Below are positions 1 to 5,826 of a stretch of DNA of 10,269 nucleotides, one piece after another. The notes beneath the pieces are model-generated. The model worked only from the letters and a program-made list of their open reading frames with translations, had not been told where the DNA came from and made no database searches. This stretch comes from JAAYWY01 sp050945275 (lineage in GTDB: Bacteria; Bacillota; DTU030; DUMP01): the NCBI GenBank assembly GCA_050945275.1, contig JBMNSQ010000057.1, positions 1 to 10,269 of the forward strand, given 5' to 3'. Every line of letters starts with the position of its first letter. Within the stretch, counting starts at the first letter, position 1. The position numbers and the translations under genes were made by a program.

Positions 1-162
1 GAAACTGCACTCAAACGATCCCTGGCTACAGGGGTACGCATCCGTCCTGGACGTCGCGGTGGGAAAATTGAGATCGAATATTATTCTGCTGAGGACCTAG
101 AACGATTAACCGCTATCTTACAAGGGATTCAGGAGTCCTTGCTGCTCGATAGTAATCTGTAA
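1..162 (+). CDS. parB: ParB chromosome-partitioning protein, C-terminal end (5' truncated by window)
   Basis: The frame is open from base 1 to the TAA at 160-162 and gives the last 53 residues of a protein. The segment GGKIEIEYYSAEDLERL is typical of the extreme C-terminus of ParB/Spo0J/Noc proteins, the dimerisation and non-specific DNA-binding domain. ParB binds parS sites near the origin and, with ParA, segregates chromosomes. The N-terminal CTPase and helix-turn-helix domains lie outside the window, so parB and noc cannot be told apart by sequence. The next gene (DUF4446) starts 36 bp downstream. A DUF4446 gene directly after parB is a familiar arrangement in Clostridia and supports the call. 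Confidence 0.85.
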   Translation, partial: ETALKRSLATGVRIRPGRRGGKIEIEYYSAEDLERLTAILQGIQESLLLDSNL

Positions 163-198
163 TAAACGAAGCTTAATTCAGACCGAGGTGAGTGGACC

Positions 199-711
199 AT
201 GAACACAGCACAATTAGCACAGTTATTTAATATACCTGCTAATGTAGAAGCCGTACTTATGCCACTTATTGTTGCCGTGCTGGTGATCCAGTTTTTCTTT
301 ATTATATTTTTATGGATGCGATTAGGCTCCCTCGCTAAGAAATATAATGCATTTATGACTGGGACCCCAGGGGTATCTCTAGAAGATAAGTTAATAGAAC
401 TTGTTAACCGAGCCCGGCAGCAAGAAGAGAGCATGAAAGGGCTTCATTTTGCTTTGCGCCAATTAGAACAAATCCACCAAAACTCGGTACAACAAGTGGG
501 GGTAGTGCGCTTTAACGCTTTTCCTGACGCCGGCAGCGATCTTAGCTTTGCCATTGCTGTCCTAGATGGAAACAGTAACGGTTTTGTGCTCAGTAGTATT
601 TACGGCCGAGATGAGTCACGTGTTTATGCTAAACCTATAACCCAGGGCAAATCGGAGTATTTGTTAACACAGGAAGAGGAAGAAGCTATTTTACGAGGGC
701 TAAGAAAATAA
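199..711 (+). CDS. DUF4446 family protein, single-pass membrane protein
   Basis: This 170-residue protein has one clear hydrophobic segment at about residues 20-42 (VLMPLIVAVLVIQFFFIIFL). A charged helical region follows (about 60-95), then a small globular domain with VVRFNAFPDAGSDLSFAIAV and the C-terminal GFVLSSIYGRDESRVYAKPI motif. This layout and these motifs match DUF4446, a family of unknown function regularly found beside parB in Firmicutes. The ATG at 199 is preceded by GAGGTGAG (184-191) at a good distance. The gene is probably cotranscribed with parB upstream. No catalytic residues are apparent. The location suggests a link to chromosome segregation or the cell envelope, but that is inference from position only. 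Confidence 0.85.
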   Translation: MNTAQLAQLFNIPANVEAVLMPLIVAVLVIQFFFIIFLWMRLGSLAKKYNAFMTGTPGVSLEDKLIELVNRARQQEESMKGLHFALRQLEQIHQNSVQQVGVVRFNAFPDAGSDLSFAIAVLDGNSNGFVLSSIYGRDESRVYAKPITQGKSEYLLTQEEEEAILRGLRK

Positions 712-794
712 TAGGAAGAGGCAGGAATCTTCAACTAAATATCGAATAGGTAATAAGCACCATGATTCCCAAGTACTACCTGAGGTGGTTCCTT

Positions 795-1721
795 ATGCCC
801 ATGTCATTCATTAATCCCAAATTGAACAAGAAGCGAGCCTCAAAACCTCGTGCTTTTACGTTGATGTTTGTACCCCATTCAGGAGATAAAACACGGCGTC
901 TGCGGTTACCTTTGTGGGCACTGCAGATGCTGCTTATTGTTATGCTCACCTTTGTAGGTGGGCTTTCTTGGTTAGGGAAAGATTATCTCAGACTTAGGGC
1001 TAATACTGAAGAATTAGTTCGCTTACGGAGTGAAAACCGAAGCCAAGCCCAACGAATTGAAGAATTAGCCGAGGAAGCTATTGCAGTTAAGGAGCGGCTA
1101 ATAGAAGTAGACGAGCTAGATAAAAAGGTGCGGGAAATGTTGGGTTTGCCCAGCCGGGAGCCGGGAGAATCGGCTTTAAGAACAAGTCAAAGCTTGTCTC
1201 GGGGTGGACTCGGGCGGTCGGTAACACCAGCCGATATTCATGATGCATTACAGGGGGCTCTCGTCAGTATCGATCCAGCTCGGGAAACCCTGGAGAAGCT
1301 AAAGGAAGATGTAACCAAGGAACAACATCGTCTGGCCCATACTCCAAATGGTTGGCCAGTTCGCGGTACGATATCATCTTACTTTGGTGCCAGGCGCTCG
1401 CCTTTTGGGCGGCGGACAGAATTTCATGAGGGGATCGACATTGCCGCTCCAAGCGGCACAGCTGTCAAGGCTACTGGGGCAGGTACAGTGACGTTTGCCG
1501 GCTGGTACAGCGGTTACGGCTATATGTTAGTGATTGACCATGGCTACGGTTATCAAACGGCGTACGCACATAACTCCAAGCTCAATGTTTCGGTGGGACA
1601 AACGGTTGTGCGTGGCGATACCATTGCTTATGTGGGTAGTAGCGGGCGCAGCACAGGGCCGCATCTTCATTATGAAGTGCGGTATCTAGGAGTAAAAAAA
1701 GACCCTGGTAAGTACCTGTAG
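795..1721 (+). CDS. Membrane-anchored M23 family metallopeptidase with coiled coil
   Basis: Probable peptidoglycan endopeptidase of the lysostaphin/LytM (M23) family, about 308 residues from the ATG at 795. A basic N-terminus is followed by a hydrophobic helix (about residues 39-57), a coiled coil (about 63-116), a linker, and a C-terminal M23 domain (about 190-300). Zinc-site residues are visible: HxxxD (H211, D215), the YAH histidine (H259) and HLH (290-292), so the enzyme looks catalytically intact. An in-frame ATG at 762 would add 11 residues but has a poor ribosome binding site. The ATG at 795 sits 6 bp after GAGGTGG (782-788) and is preferred; the ATG at 801 is also possible. The protein should face the wall, with the helix as membrane anchor. 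The bactofilin gene follows 21 bp later; such pairs are known to cooperate in shaping cells in other phyla. Confidence 0.9.
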   Translation: MPMSFINPKLNKKRASKPRAFTLMFVPHSGDKTRRLRLPLWALQMLLIVMLTFVGGLSWLGKDYLRLRANTEELVRLRSENRSQAQRIEELAEEAIAVKERLIEVDELDKKVREMLGLPSREPGESALRTSQSLSRGGLGRSVTPADIHDALQGALVSIDPARETLEKLKEDVTKEQHRLAHTPNGWPVRGTISSYFGARRSPFGRRTEFHEGIDIAAPSGTAVKATGAGTVTFAGWYSGYGYMLVIDHGYGYQTAYAHNSKLNVSVGQTVVRGDTIAYVGSSGRSTGPHLHYEVRYLGVKKDPGKYL

Positions 1722-1742
1722 CCATGAGAGAGGAGTAAGGGT

Positions 1743-2153
1743 ATGTTTGGTGGACGCAAGCAGGAAGTAAATTTTGATCAGGTGGACACGATTATAGGGC
1801 AGGGTACGGAATTTAAAGGTACAATAAAGGCCGCTGGTACCATCAGAGTGGATGGATGCATAGAAGGAGAAGTAGTTATTGACGGAGATTTGATTGTAAG
1901 TGAAAGCGCTTCCCTCAAGGCTAATATTCAAGCTCGTCATGCTACGGTGGCGGGGAAACTGGAAGGCGATGCCGAACTTTCCGGTCGGCTGGAGATTGCC
2001 CCCACGGGCAAGATTTATGGGCAGATTAAAGTTGCTAGCTTGGCGGTGGCCGAGGGAGGCTTTTTATCGGGTAATTGCATCATGCTGGACCCAAAATCTT
2101 CCAGTGGCGCGTCGGGCAAGTCTATGCACCAATCAAAATCTCCCAAGGTATAA
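1743..2153 (+). CDS. Bactofilin (polymer-forming cytoskeletal protein, DUF583)
   Basis: This 136-residue protein carries the bactofilin core at about residues 14-115. Short repeated beta-strand motifs such as GTEFKGTIKAAGTIRVDG, EGEVVIDGDLIVSESA and GRLEIAPTGKIYGQI form the right-handed beta-helix that polymerises without nucleotides. Short polar tails flank the core, as is usual for the family, and the length is normal. The ATG at 1743 follows a clear GAGAGGAGTAAGG ribosome binding site. The gene lies 21 bp after the M23 peptidase and is probably in the same transcript. In Helicobacter and some spirochaetes and alphaproteobacteria, bactofilins scaffold M23 peptidases, so a similar role is plausible here by inference. 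No intrinsic terminator with a T-run is evident directly after the stop codon. Confidence 0.92.
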   Translation: MFGGRKQEVNFDQVDTIIGQGTEFKGTIKAAGTIRVDGCIEGEVVIDGDLIVSESASLKANIQARHATVAGKLEGDAELSGRLEIAPTGKIYGQIKVASLAVAEGGFLSGNCIMLDPKSSSGASGKSMHQSKSPKV

Positions 2154-2300
2154 TTAAGGAGCATATTAAACCTGTACTGCAGGCAGAGGTGTTCCTGTAG
2201 GTGGCATCTAGTCATTACTACACAAGCTGTGCTTTGTTGTCATCCTGCCTATCCAGGGTTTCCTTAAAACACCCGCCTAATTAGTGGATGATCTTTCCGC

Positions 2301-2329
2301 TTGACACGGCCTTAGGCTGGATCTAATAT
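2301..2329 (+). promoter_or_regulatory. Sigma-A type promoter of the dehydrogenase operon
   Basis: A perfect -35 box TTGACA (2301-2306) and a -10 box TAATAT (2324-2329, one mismatch to TATAAT) are separated by 17 bp. Transcription would start near 2336, leaving a leader of about 150 nt before the first gene at 2487. This is the best promoter in the window and lies in non-coding DNA in the correct orientation. It was called by eye, without a scoring model. Confidence 0.75.
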
Positions 2330-2403
2330 AAGAGTAGTAAGAAAATTAACCCAATGTGTTAAAAGACAGACAGAGGGGAACAAGTCCAACTGAATGAAGT
2401 CAT

Positions 2404-2427
2404 AGCCGGGTTATAACCTGGCTTTTT
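2404..2427 (+). terminator. Intrinsic terminator-like hairpin in the operon leader (possible attenuator)
   Basis: AGCCGGGTT (2404-2412) pairs with AACCTGGCT (2415-2423) through one G-T wobble, closing at a very small loop, and TTTTT (2423-2427) follows. This has the form of a Rho-independent terminator. It lies about 75 nt downstream of the strong promoter and about 60 nt upstream of the first operon gene, so it would act inside the leader. TAACCC (2347-2352) can pair with GGGTTA (2408-2413) in the 5' arm, a possible antiterminator of only 6 bp. It could alternatively be a terminator for read-through from the bactofilin gene. Confidence 0.6.
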
Positions 2428-2446
2428 CTGCTCTATGGGGGTTGTC

Positions 2447-2470
2447 CCAAAAGAGGATTTACCCTCTTGG
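2447..2470 (+). promoter_or_regulatory. Stem-loop immediately upstream of the ribosome binding site
   Basis: CCAA-AA-GAGG (2447-2456) pairs with CCTCTTGG (2463-2470), giving about 8 bp with a two-base bulge and the loop ATTTAC. It ends right before AAGGGGG (2471-2477), the ribosome binding site for the ATG at 2487. It could influence translation initiation of the first operon gene. No known riboswitch class was recognised. Confidence 0.4.
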
Positions 2471-2486
2471 AAGGGGGAACTTAGCT

Positions 2487-2804
2487 ATGCGTGTTACCAA
2501 CCATCCCTTACTTGGGCTCCAACCGGGGGCTAATCGGGTTCCGATTGAAGTGGACGGTAGGCAGCTATGGGCACGTGAAGGGGAGCCTATTGCGGCTGCG
2601 CTTATGGCCAATGGGATCCGTGTGTGCCGCACTACCAGACGGCGGGGTGAGCCGCGCGGTGTGTTTTGTGGTATTGGTCATTGCACAGATTGCGTTATGA
2701 CAGTGAACGGCCAGCCTAATGTACGTACTTGTATTACACCGGTTAAGGCTGGGATGAAAGTGATTACGCAAAGGGGGCTGGGCCAGTGGCCCAACTCAAA
2801 TTAA
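2487..2804 (+). CDS. Small (2Fe-2S)-binding subunit, HcnA-like, of a multisubunit amino-acid dehydrogenase
   Basis: This 105-residue protein has the ferredoxin-like 2Fe-2S fold found in HcnA and at the N-terminus of heterotetrameric sarcosine oxidase alpha. The cluster ligands are visible as C61-x4-C66-x2-C69 and C82, in GVFCGIGHCTDC followed by NVRTC. It should pass electrons between the flavoprotein subunits in the cytoplasm. The frame is open to a TTG at 2442, but the ATG at 2487 is 9 bp after AAGGGGG (2471-2477), and the extra N-terminal codons lie in the leader hairpin, so 2487 is preferred. The 3' end overlaps the next gene by 19 bp, implying translational coupling. The length matches HcnA (about 100 residues). 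The substrate of the complex is unknown. Confidence 0.85.
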   Translation: MRVTNHPLLGLQPGANRVPIEVDGRQLWAREGEPIAAALMANGIRVCRTTRRRGEPRGVFCGIGHCTDCVMTVNGQPNVRTCITPVKAGMKVITQRGLGQWPNSN

Positions 2805-3886
2805 ACGGGGTAGCTGTGGTTGGCGGTGGTCCGGCTGGCCTTATGGCCGCCCTAACAGCTGCCCGTCTAGGGACCGAGGTTGTTCTTATTGACGAAAACT
2901 TAGAGCCGGGGGGCCAACTACGTAAGCAGATTCATAAATTCTTTGGTTCTAAGGCTCATCGGGCCGGCGTGCGCGGTTACCGTATTGCTCAAGAACTAAT
3001 TAACGATTGCATTGCTGCCGGGGTTAAATTTTTGAGTAACTCAGCGGTCTTTTCACTAAATAAACGGACCATAGGCCTAGCAGATCAACATAAAGCAGTC
3101 CTACTTAAAGCCGACGCCGTAATTTTAGCCACCGGCGCTAGCGAAAATGCAGTGGCTTTTCCTGGCTGTACCCTTCCTGGCGTCATGGGAGCCGGAGCGG
3201 CCCAAACGTTTGCTAATTTGCACCGGGTTTTGCCCGGCAATCGTGTGTTGATGGTGGGTGGGGGTAATGTGGGGCTCATTGTTTCCTACCAATTGCTTCA
3301 AGCGGGAGCCCAAGTTGTAGCGGTGGTGGAGGCTTTACCGCGCATAAGTGGGTATCAGGTGCATGCCGCCAAAATTAAACGGGCCGGTGTGCCTATCTTG
3401 ACGGGTCATACTGTACTTAAAGCGTGTGGGGATGGGGAAGTTCAAGAAGTTACAGTAGCCGCTGTGGATGATCATTTTATGCCGCTACCAGGAAGTGAGC
3501 GTATCTTTGATGTGGACACAGTTTGTTTAGCGGTAGGTTTGACCCCGCTAGCTGAACTGGCTTGGCAAGCTGGGTGTTCTTTTTCTTATCAGCCTTCACT
3601 GGGTGGGTATGTACCGCTACATTCTGCTAATATGGAGACTACCATGCCCCACGTTTATGTAGCCGGAGATATTGCTGGGGTTGAGGAAGCATCCACTGCT
3701 TTAGAGGAGGGCATGATTGCTGGGTTGGCGGCTGGATCGAGTGTGGGATTGAGTGTACCGGAAGCAGAGTTTAAGGCCGCGCAACTGCGACTGCAGGCTT
3801 TGCGCTGTGGGCCTTTTGGCCAAATGCGACAGCAGGCAAAAAACGAGCTAGTAAAGAGGTGGACAGATTGTCACGTCGGCGGATAG
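2786..3886 (+). CDS. FAD/NAD(P)-dependent oxidoreductase subunit, HcnB-like without BFD domain
   Basis: This 366-residue flavoprotein has two Rossmann folds. The first is VAVVGGGPAGLMAA at residues 9-22 for FAD, with DENLEPGGQL after it. The second is VLMVGGGNVG near 154-163 for a second nucleotide, and the C-terminal FAD motif VYVAGDIAGVEEASTALEEG lies near 290-309. It resembles HcnB, the alpha subunits of archaeal dye-linked proline dehydrogenase and bacterial D-hydroxyproline dehydrogenase, and the middle of sarcosine oxidase alpha. HcnB-type proteins usually end in a BFD-like 2Fe-2S domain. Here the protein stops early and that domain is a separate gene at 4286. The GTG start at 2786 follows AAGGGGG (2771-2777) and overlaps the previous gene; the next gene begins inside its 3' end. 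Its role is likely electron transfer from the DAO subunit to an acceptor. Confidence 0.85.
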   Translation: MAQLKLNGVAVVGGGPAGLMAALTAARLGTEVVLIDENLEPGGQLRKQIHKFFGSKAHRAGVRGYRIAQELINDCIAAGVKFLSNSAVFSLNKRTIGLADQHKAVLLKADAVILATGASENAVAFPGCTLPGVMGAGAAQTFANLHRVLPGNRVLMVGGGNVGLIVSYQLLQAGAQVVAVVEALPRISGYQVHAAKIKRAGVPILTGHTVLKACGDGEVQEVTVAAVDDHFMPLPGSERIFDVDTVCLAVGLTPLAELAWQAGCSFSYQPSLGGYVPLHSANMETTMPHVYVAGDIAGVEEASTALEEGMIAGLAAGSSVGLSVPEAEFKAAQLRLQALRCGPFGQMRQQAKNELVKRWTDCHVGG

Positions 3887-4299
3887 CTGTGATCGAATGT
3901 CCGGAAGAAATACCGTGCAATCCTTGCGAGACTGCTTGCCCTGAGGGTGCAATTTATATCGGCGAACCGATTACCAACCGTCCCCAGTTTAATGCTGAGC
4001 GCTGCGTCGGTTGCGGTCTGTGCATCGCTGCTTGTCCCGGTCTGGCTATCTTTTTGGTGACTACCGATAGCGATGATGAAGCGGAGGTTACTTTTCCTTA
4101 CGAATTTCTTCCCTTACCGGAGCCAGGACAGATTGTAACCGCGGTTAACCGAGAAGGAGAGAGTTTGGCTCAAGCAGTAGTAAAGAAGAGGTGGCAATCA
4201 CAAGGAGCTGACGGCACGCACTTAGTAACAATTATGCTTCCCGCCCAATTGGCGAACCAGGCACGGGGTATAAGGGGGCTAAACAATGACCGAAGATGA
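3868..4299 (+). CDS. 4Fe-4S dicluster ferredoxin subunit
   Basis: This 143-residue protein has two [4Fe-4S] ligand sets: C11-x5-C17-x2-C20-x3-CP (C24), and the classical C46-x2-C49-x2-C52-x3-CP (C56, in CVGCGLCIAACP). The first spacing is slightly unusual (x5 in place of x2). A C-terminal region of about 80 residues without cysteines follows and may dock to partner subunits. A comparable ferredoxin subunit occurs in the four-subunit dye-linked proline dehydrogenases of Thermococcales. Two starts are possible: GTG at 3859 with no good ribosome binding site, or TTG at 3868 placed 5 bp after AGGTGG (3857-3862). The TTG is preferred, though a TTG call is less certain. It overlaps the upstream gene by 19 bp and the downstream gene by 14 bp. 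Confidence 0.82.
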   Translation: MSRRRIAVIECPEEIPCNPCETACPEGAIYIGEPITNRPQFNAERCVGCGLCIAACPGLAIFLVTTDSDDEAEVTFPYEFLPLPEPGQIVTAVNREGESLAQAVVKKRWQSQGADGTHLVTIMLPAQLANQARGIRGLNNDRR

Positions 4300-4558
4300 C
4301 ACTATTATTTGCCGCTGCGAAGAAGTGACCAGAGGGGAGATCAAACAAGCCATCAAGGCAGGAGCAGTCACCCCCCAAGCAGTGAAACGATTTACCCGCG
4401 CCGGTATGGGTTTGTGCCAGGGACGGGCCTGTAGGCGCTTGGTTGCTCAAATCATTGCCCAGGAAACAGGGCAAAACATAGCCGATATTATACCTACCAC
4501 TTACCGGCCACCGACTCGTCCGCTGACTGTAGTTGCCCTAAAGGGGGAACAGTCGTGA
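4286..4558 (+). CDS. BFD-like (2Fe-2S)-binding protein, stand-alone subunit
   Basis: This 90-residue protein shows the bacterioferritin-associated ferredoxin (BFD/Fer2_BFD) pattern: CRC at residues 9-11 and C44-x4-C49 in GMGLCQGRAC, with the helical EVTRGEIKQAIKAGA segment between. These four cysteines should bind one [2Fe-2S] cluster. In HcnB-like flavoproteins this domain is normally fused to the C-terminus. Here it is a separate gene two positions downstream of the flavoprotein, so it probably serves as an electron-transfer subunit of the same complex. The ATG at 4286 has AAGGGGG upstream and lies within the previous gene. The stop overlaps the next GTG start in the sequence GTGA (4555-4558), a classic coupling arrangement. 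Confidence 0.86.
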   Translation: MTEDDTIICRCEEVTRGEIKQAIKAGAVTPQAVKRFTRAGMGLCQGRACRRLVAQIIAQETGQNIADIIPTTYRPPTRPLTVVALKGEQS

Positions 4559-5760
4559 AGGTGTCAGCTGATGTGGTGGTGATCGGCGGTGGCGTTATCG
4601 GTACTGCTGTCACCTATTATTTGTCTTATCTGGGGGCAGACGTCCTTTTGTTAGAAAAAGGAGAGCTAGGTTCAGGTACATCATCAGCCTGTGATGGCTT
4701 TGTTATATTACAGTCAAAGAGTCCCGGTGTTCATCTACAGCTCGGTCTGGCTTCGGCTCACTTGTACCGCAATTTGGCAGCTGAGCTAGACTGGGATATC
4801 GAATACAATCCTTGCGGTGGCCTTATTGTTATTGAGCGCTCTGATGAACTACCGGCCATGAAGACTTTCATGCATAAACAGCAGTCCATTGGCCTGGATG
4901 TAGGCTTACTCAGTTGCGAAGATGTTCGGCGGTTGGAGCCCAACGTGGCACCTCATGTAGCTGGGGCTACATACAGTTCGCTGGACAGCCAAGTTAATCC
5001 GTTGCAAGTGGTGTTAGGTTTTGCAAAGGCTGCGACCCGGCAGGGGGCTCGGCTACATCAGGGAACCGCTGCCCTGTCTTTGGTCCGGAAAAACGGTCGT
5101 ATAGAGAAGGTGGTTATTCCCGGCGGCTGTATTTATGCTGACTCCGTAGTGTTGTGTACCGGCGTGTACACTGCTCCCCTCCTCGCCCCCTTGGGCCTAG
5201 AATTGCCCCTTCGACCTCGGCGCGGGCAGCTAGTGGTCACCGAACCGGCACCGCCTTTGATCCGTCATATTTTTCTCTGTGCTCGCTATATTGCGGCTAA
5301 GTATCATCCCGAACTCCTGGCGGCCGCCGAAGACGATGCTTTGCGGCTAGGAGTTGGGCTAGCTCTAGAGCAAACTGCAGCTGGCACACTTCTTGTCGGT
5401 AGTACCCGTGAGTTTGTGGATTGGGATACCACCACTACCTTAGAAGGTGTGCGAACAGTTCTGCGTCACGCCGCCAACATTATACCGGCCCTCAATAAGC
5501 TGAACATTATTCGTACTTTTGCCGGTCTGCGTCCTTATACACCCGATGGTCTCCCATACCTAGGTCTTATGCCGGGGATAGACAATCTGTATGTTGCTGT
5601 CGGACACGAAGGCGATGGCATAGCGTTAGCTCCCATAACAGGAAAACTAATGGCCGAACTTGTTACATCTGGGCAAACGTCCATACCATTACATGAAATT
5701 GCCCCCGATCGTTTCTCTCAAGGGAAGAAGCAGGGCGGAAAACCGATGGTTTCACCTTAA
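4555..5760 (+). CDS. FAD-dependent oxidoreductase of the DAO family, HcnC-like catalytic subunit
   Basis: This 401-residue flavoprotein starts with the dinucleotide-binding fold VVVIGGGVIGTAV (residues 7-19, GxGxxG). The FAD-ribose acidic residue is in LLLEKGELGSG (E35), and the GSGTSSACDG segment follows. The C-terminus carries RTFAGLRPYTPDGLPYLG and the VAVGHEGDGIALAPITGK flavin-contacting loop, both typical of glycine oxidase, D-amino-acid dehydrogenase, sarcosine oxidase beta and HcnC. It is the likely substrate-oxidising subunit, removing a hydride next to an amine nitrogen. Substrate candidates are proline, hydroxyproline, sarcosine or another N-substituted or D-amino acid; sequence alone does not choose. 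HCN synthesis from glycine is a further formal possibility but less likely given the extra ferredoxin subunits. GTG start, with AAGGGGGAA at 4541-4549. Confidence 0.85.
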   Translation: MKVSADVVVIGGGVIGTAVTYYLSYLGADVLLLEKGELGSGTSSACDGFVILQSKSPGVHLQLGLASAHLYRNLAAELDWDIEYNPCGGLIVIERSDELPAMKTFMHKQQSIGLDVGLLSCEDVRRLEPNVAPHVAGATYSSLDSQVNPLQVVLGFAKAATRQGARLHQGTAALSLVRKNGRIEKVVIPGGCIYADSVVLCTGVYTAPLLAPLGLELPLRPRRGQLVVTEPAPPLIRHIFLCARYIAAKYHPELLAAAEDDALRLGVGLALEQTAAGTLLVGSTREFVDWDTTTTLEGVRTVLRHAANIIPALNKLNIIRTFAGLRPYTPDGLPYLGLMPGIDNLYVAVGHEGDGIALAPITGKLMAELVTSGQTSIPLHEIAPDRFSQGKKQGGKPMVSP

Positions 5761-5826
5761 AGTAGGAACATTAATCAGTTGGCTAGCGTAAACTTGGGGA
5801 AAGGATTTTAGTAAGGGGTGAGATGA

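Larger units (their letters stand above)
2154..2486 (+). other. Non-coding stretch containing promoter and operon leader
   Basis: No gene is supported in these 333 bases. The first part holds a weak hairpin (CTGCAGG 2177-2183 with CCTGTAG 2194-2200, 10-nt loop) that lacks a T-run, so it is not a convincing terminator for the bactofilin gene. The second part holds a strong promoter, a T-tailed hairpin and a hairpin beside the ribosome binding site of the next gene, listed separately. A purine-rich AGAGGGGA (2372-2379) resembles a Shine-Dalgarno site, but no convincing ORF follows it. Only tiny frames exist: ATG 2394 to TAG 2405, or CTG 2390 to TAA 2416. Confidence 0.7.

Noticed and set aside
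129..434. Minus-strand ORF overlapping the parB end and the DUF4446 gene
   Set aside because: It lies opposite two well-supported plus-strand genes and encodes a low-information serine-rich sequence; a shadow frame.
2177..2200. Hairpin CTGCAGG/CCTGTAG after the bactofilin gene as a terminator
   Set aside because: The loop is 10 nt and no T-run follows, so it does not meet the form of an intrinsic terminator.
2487..5760. Hydrogen cyanide synthase (hcnABC) as a direct name for the operon
   Set aside because: Subunits are homologous, but the extra dicluster ferredoxin, separated BFD subunit and coupled permease point to a catabolic dehydrogenase; gene symbols would overstate the evidence.
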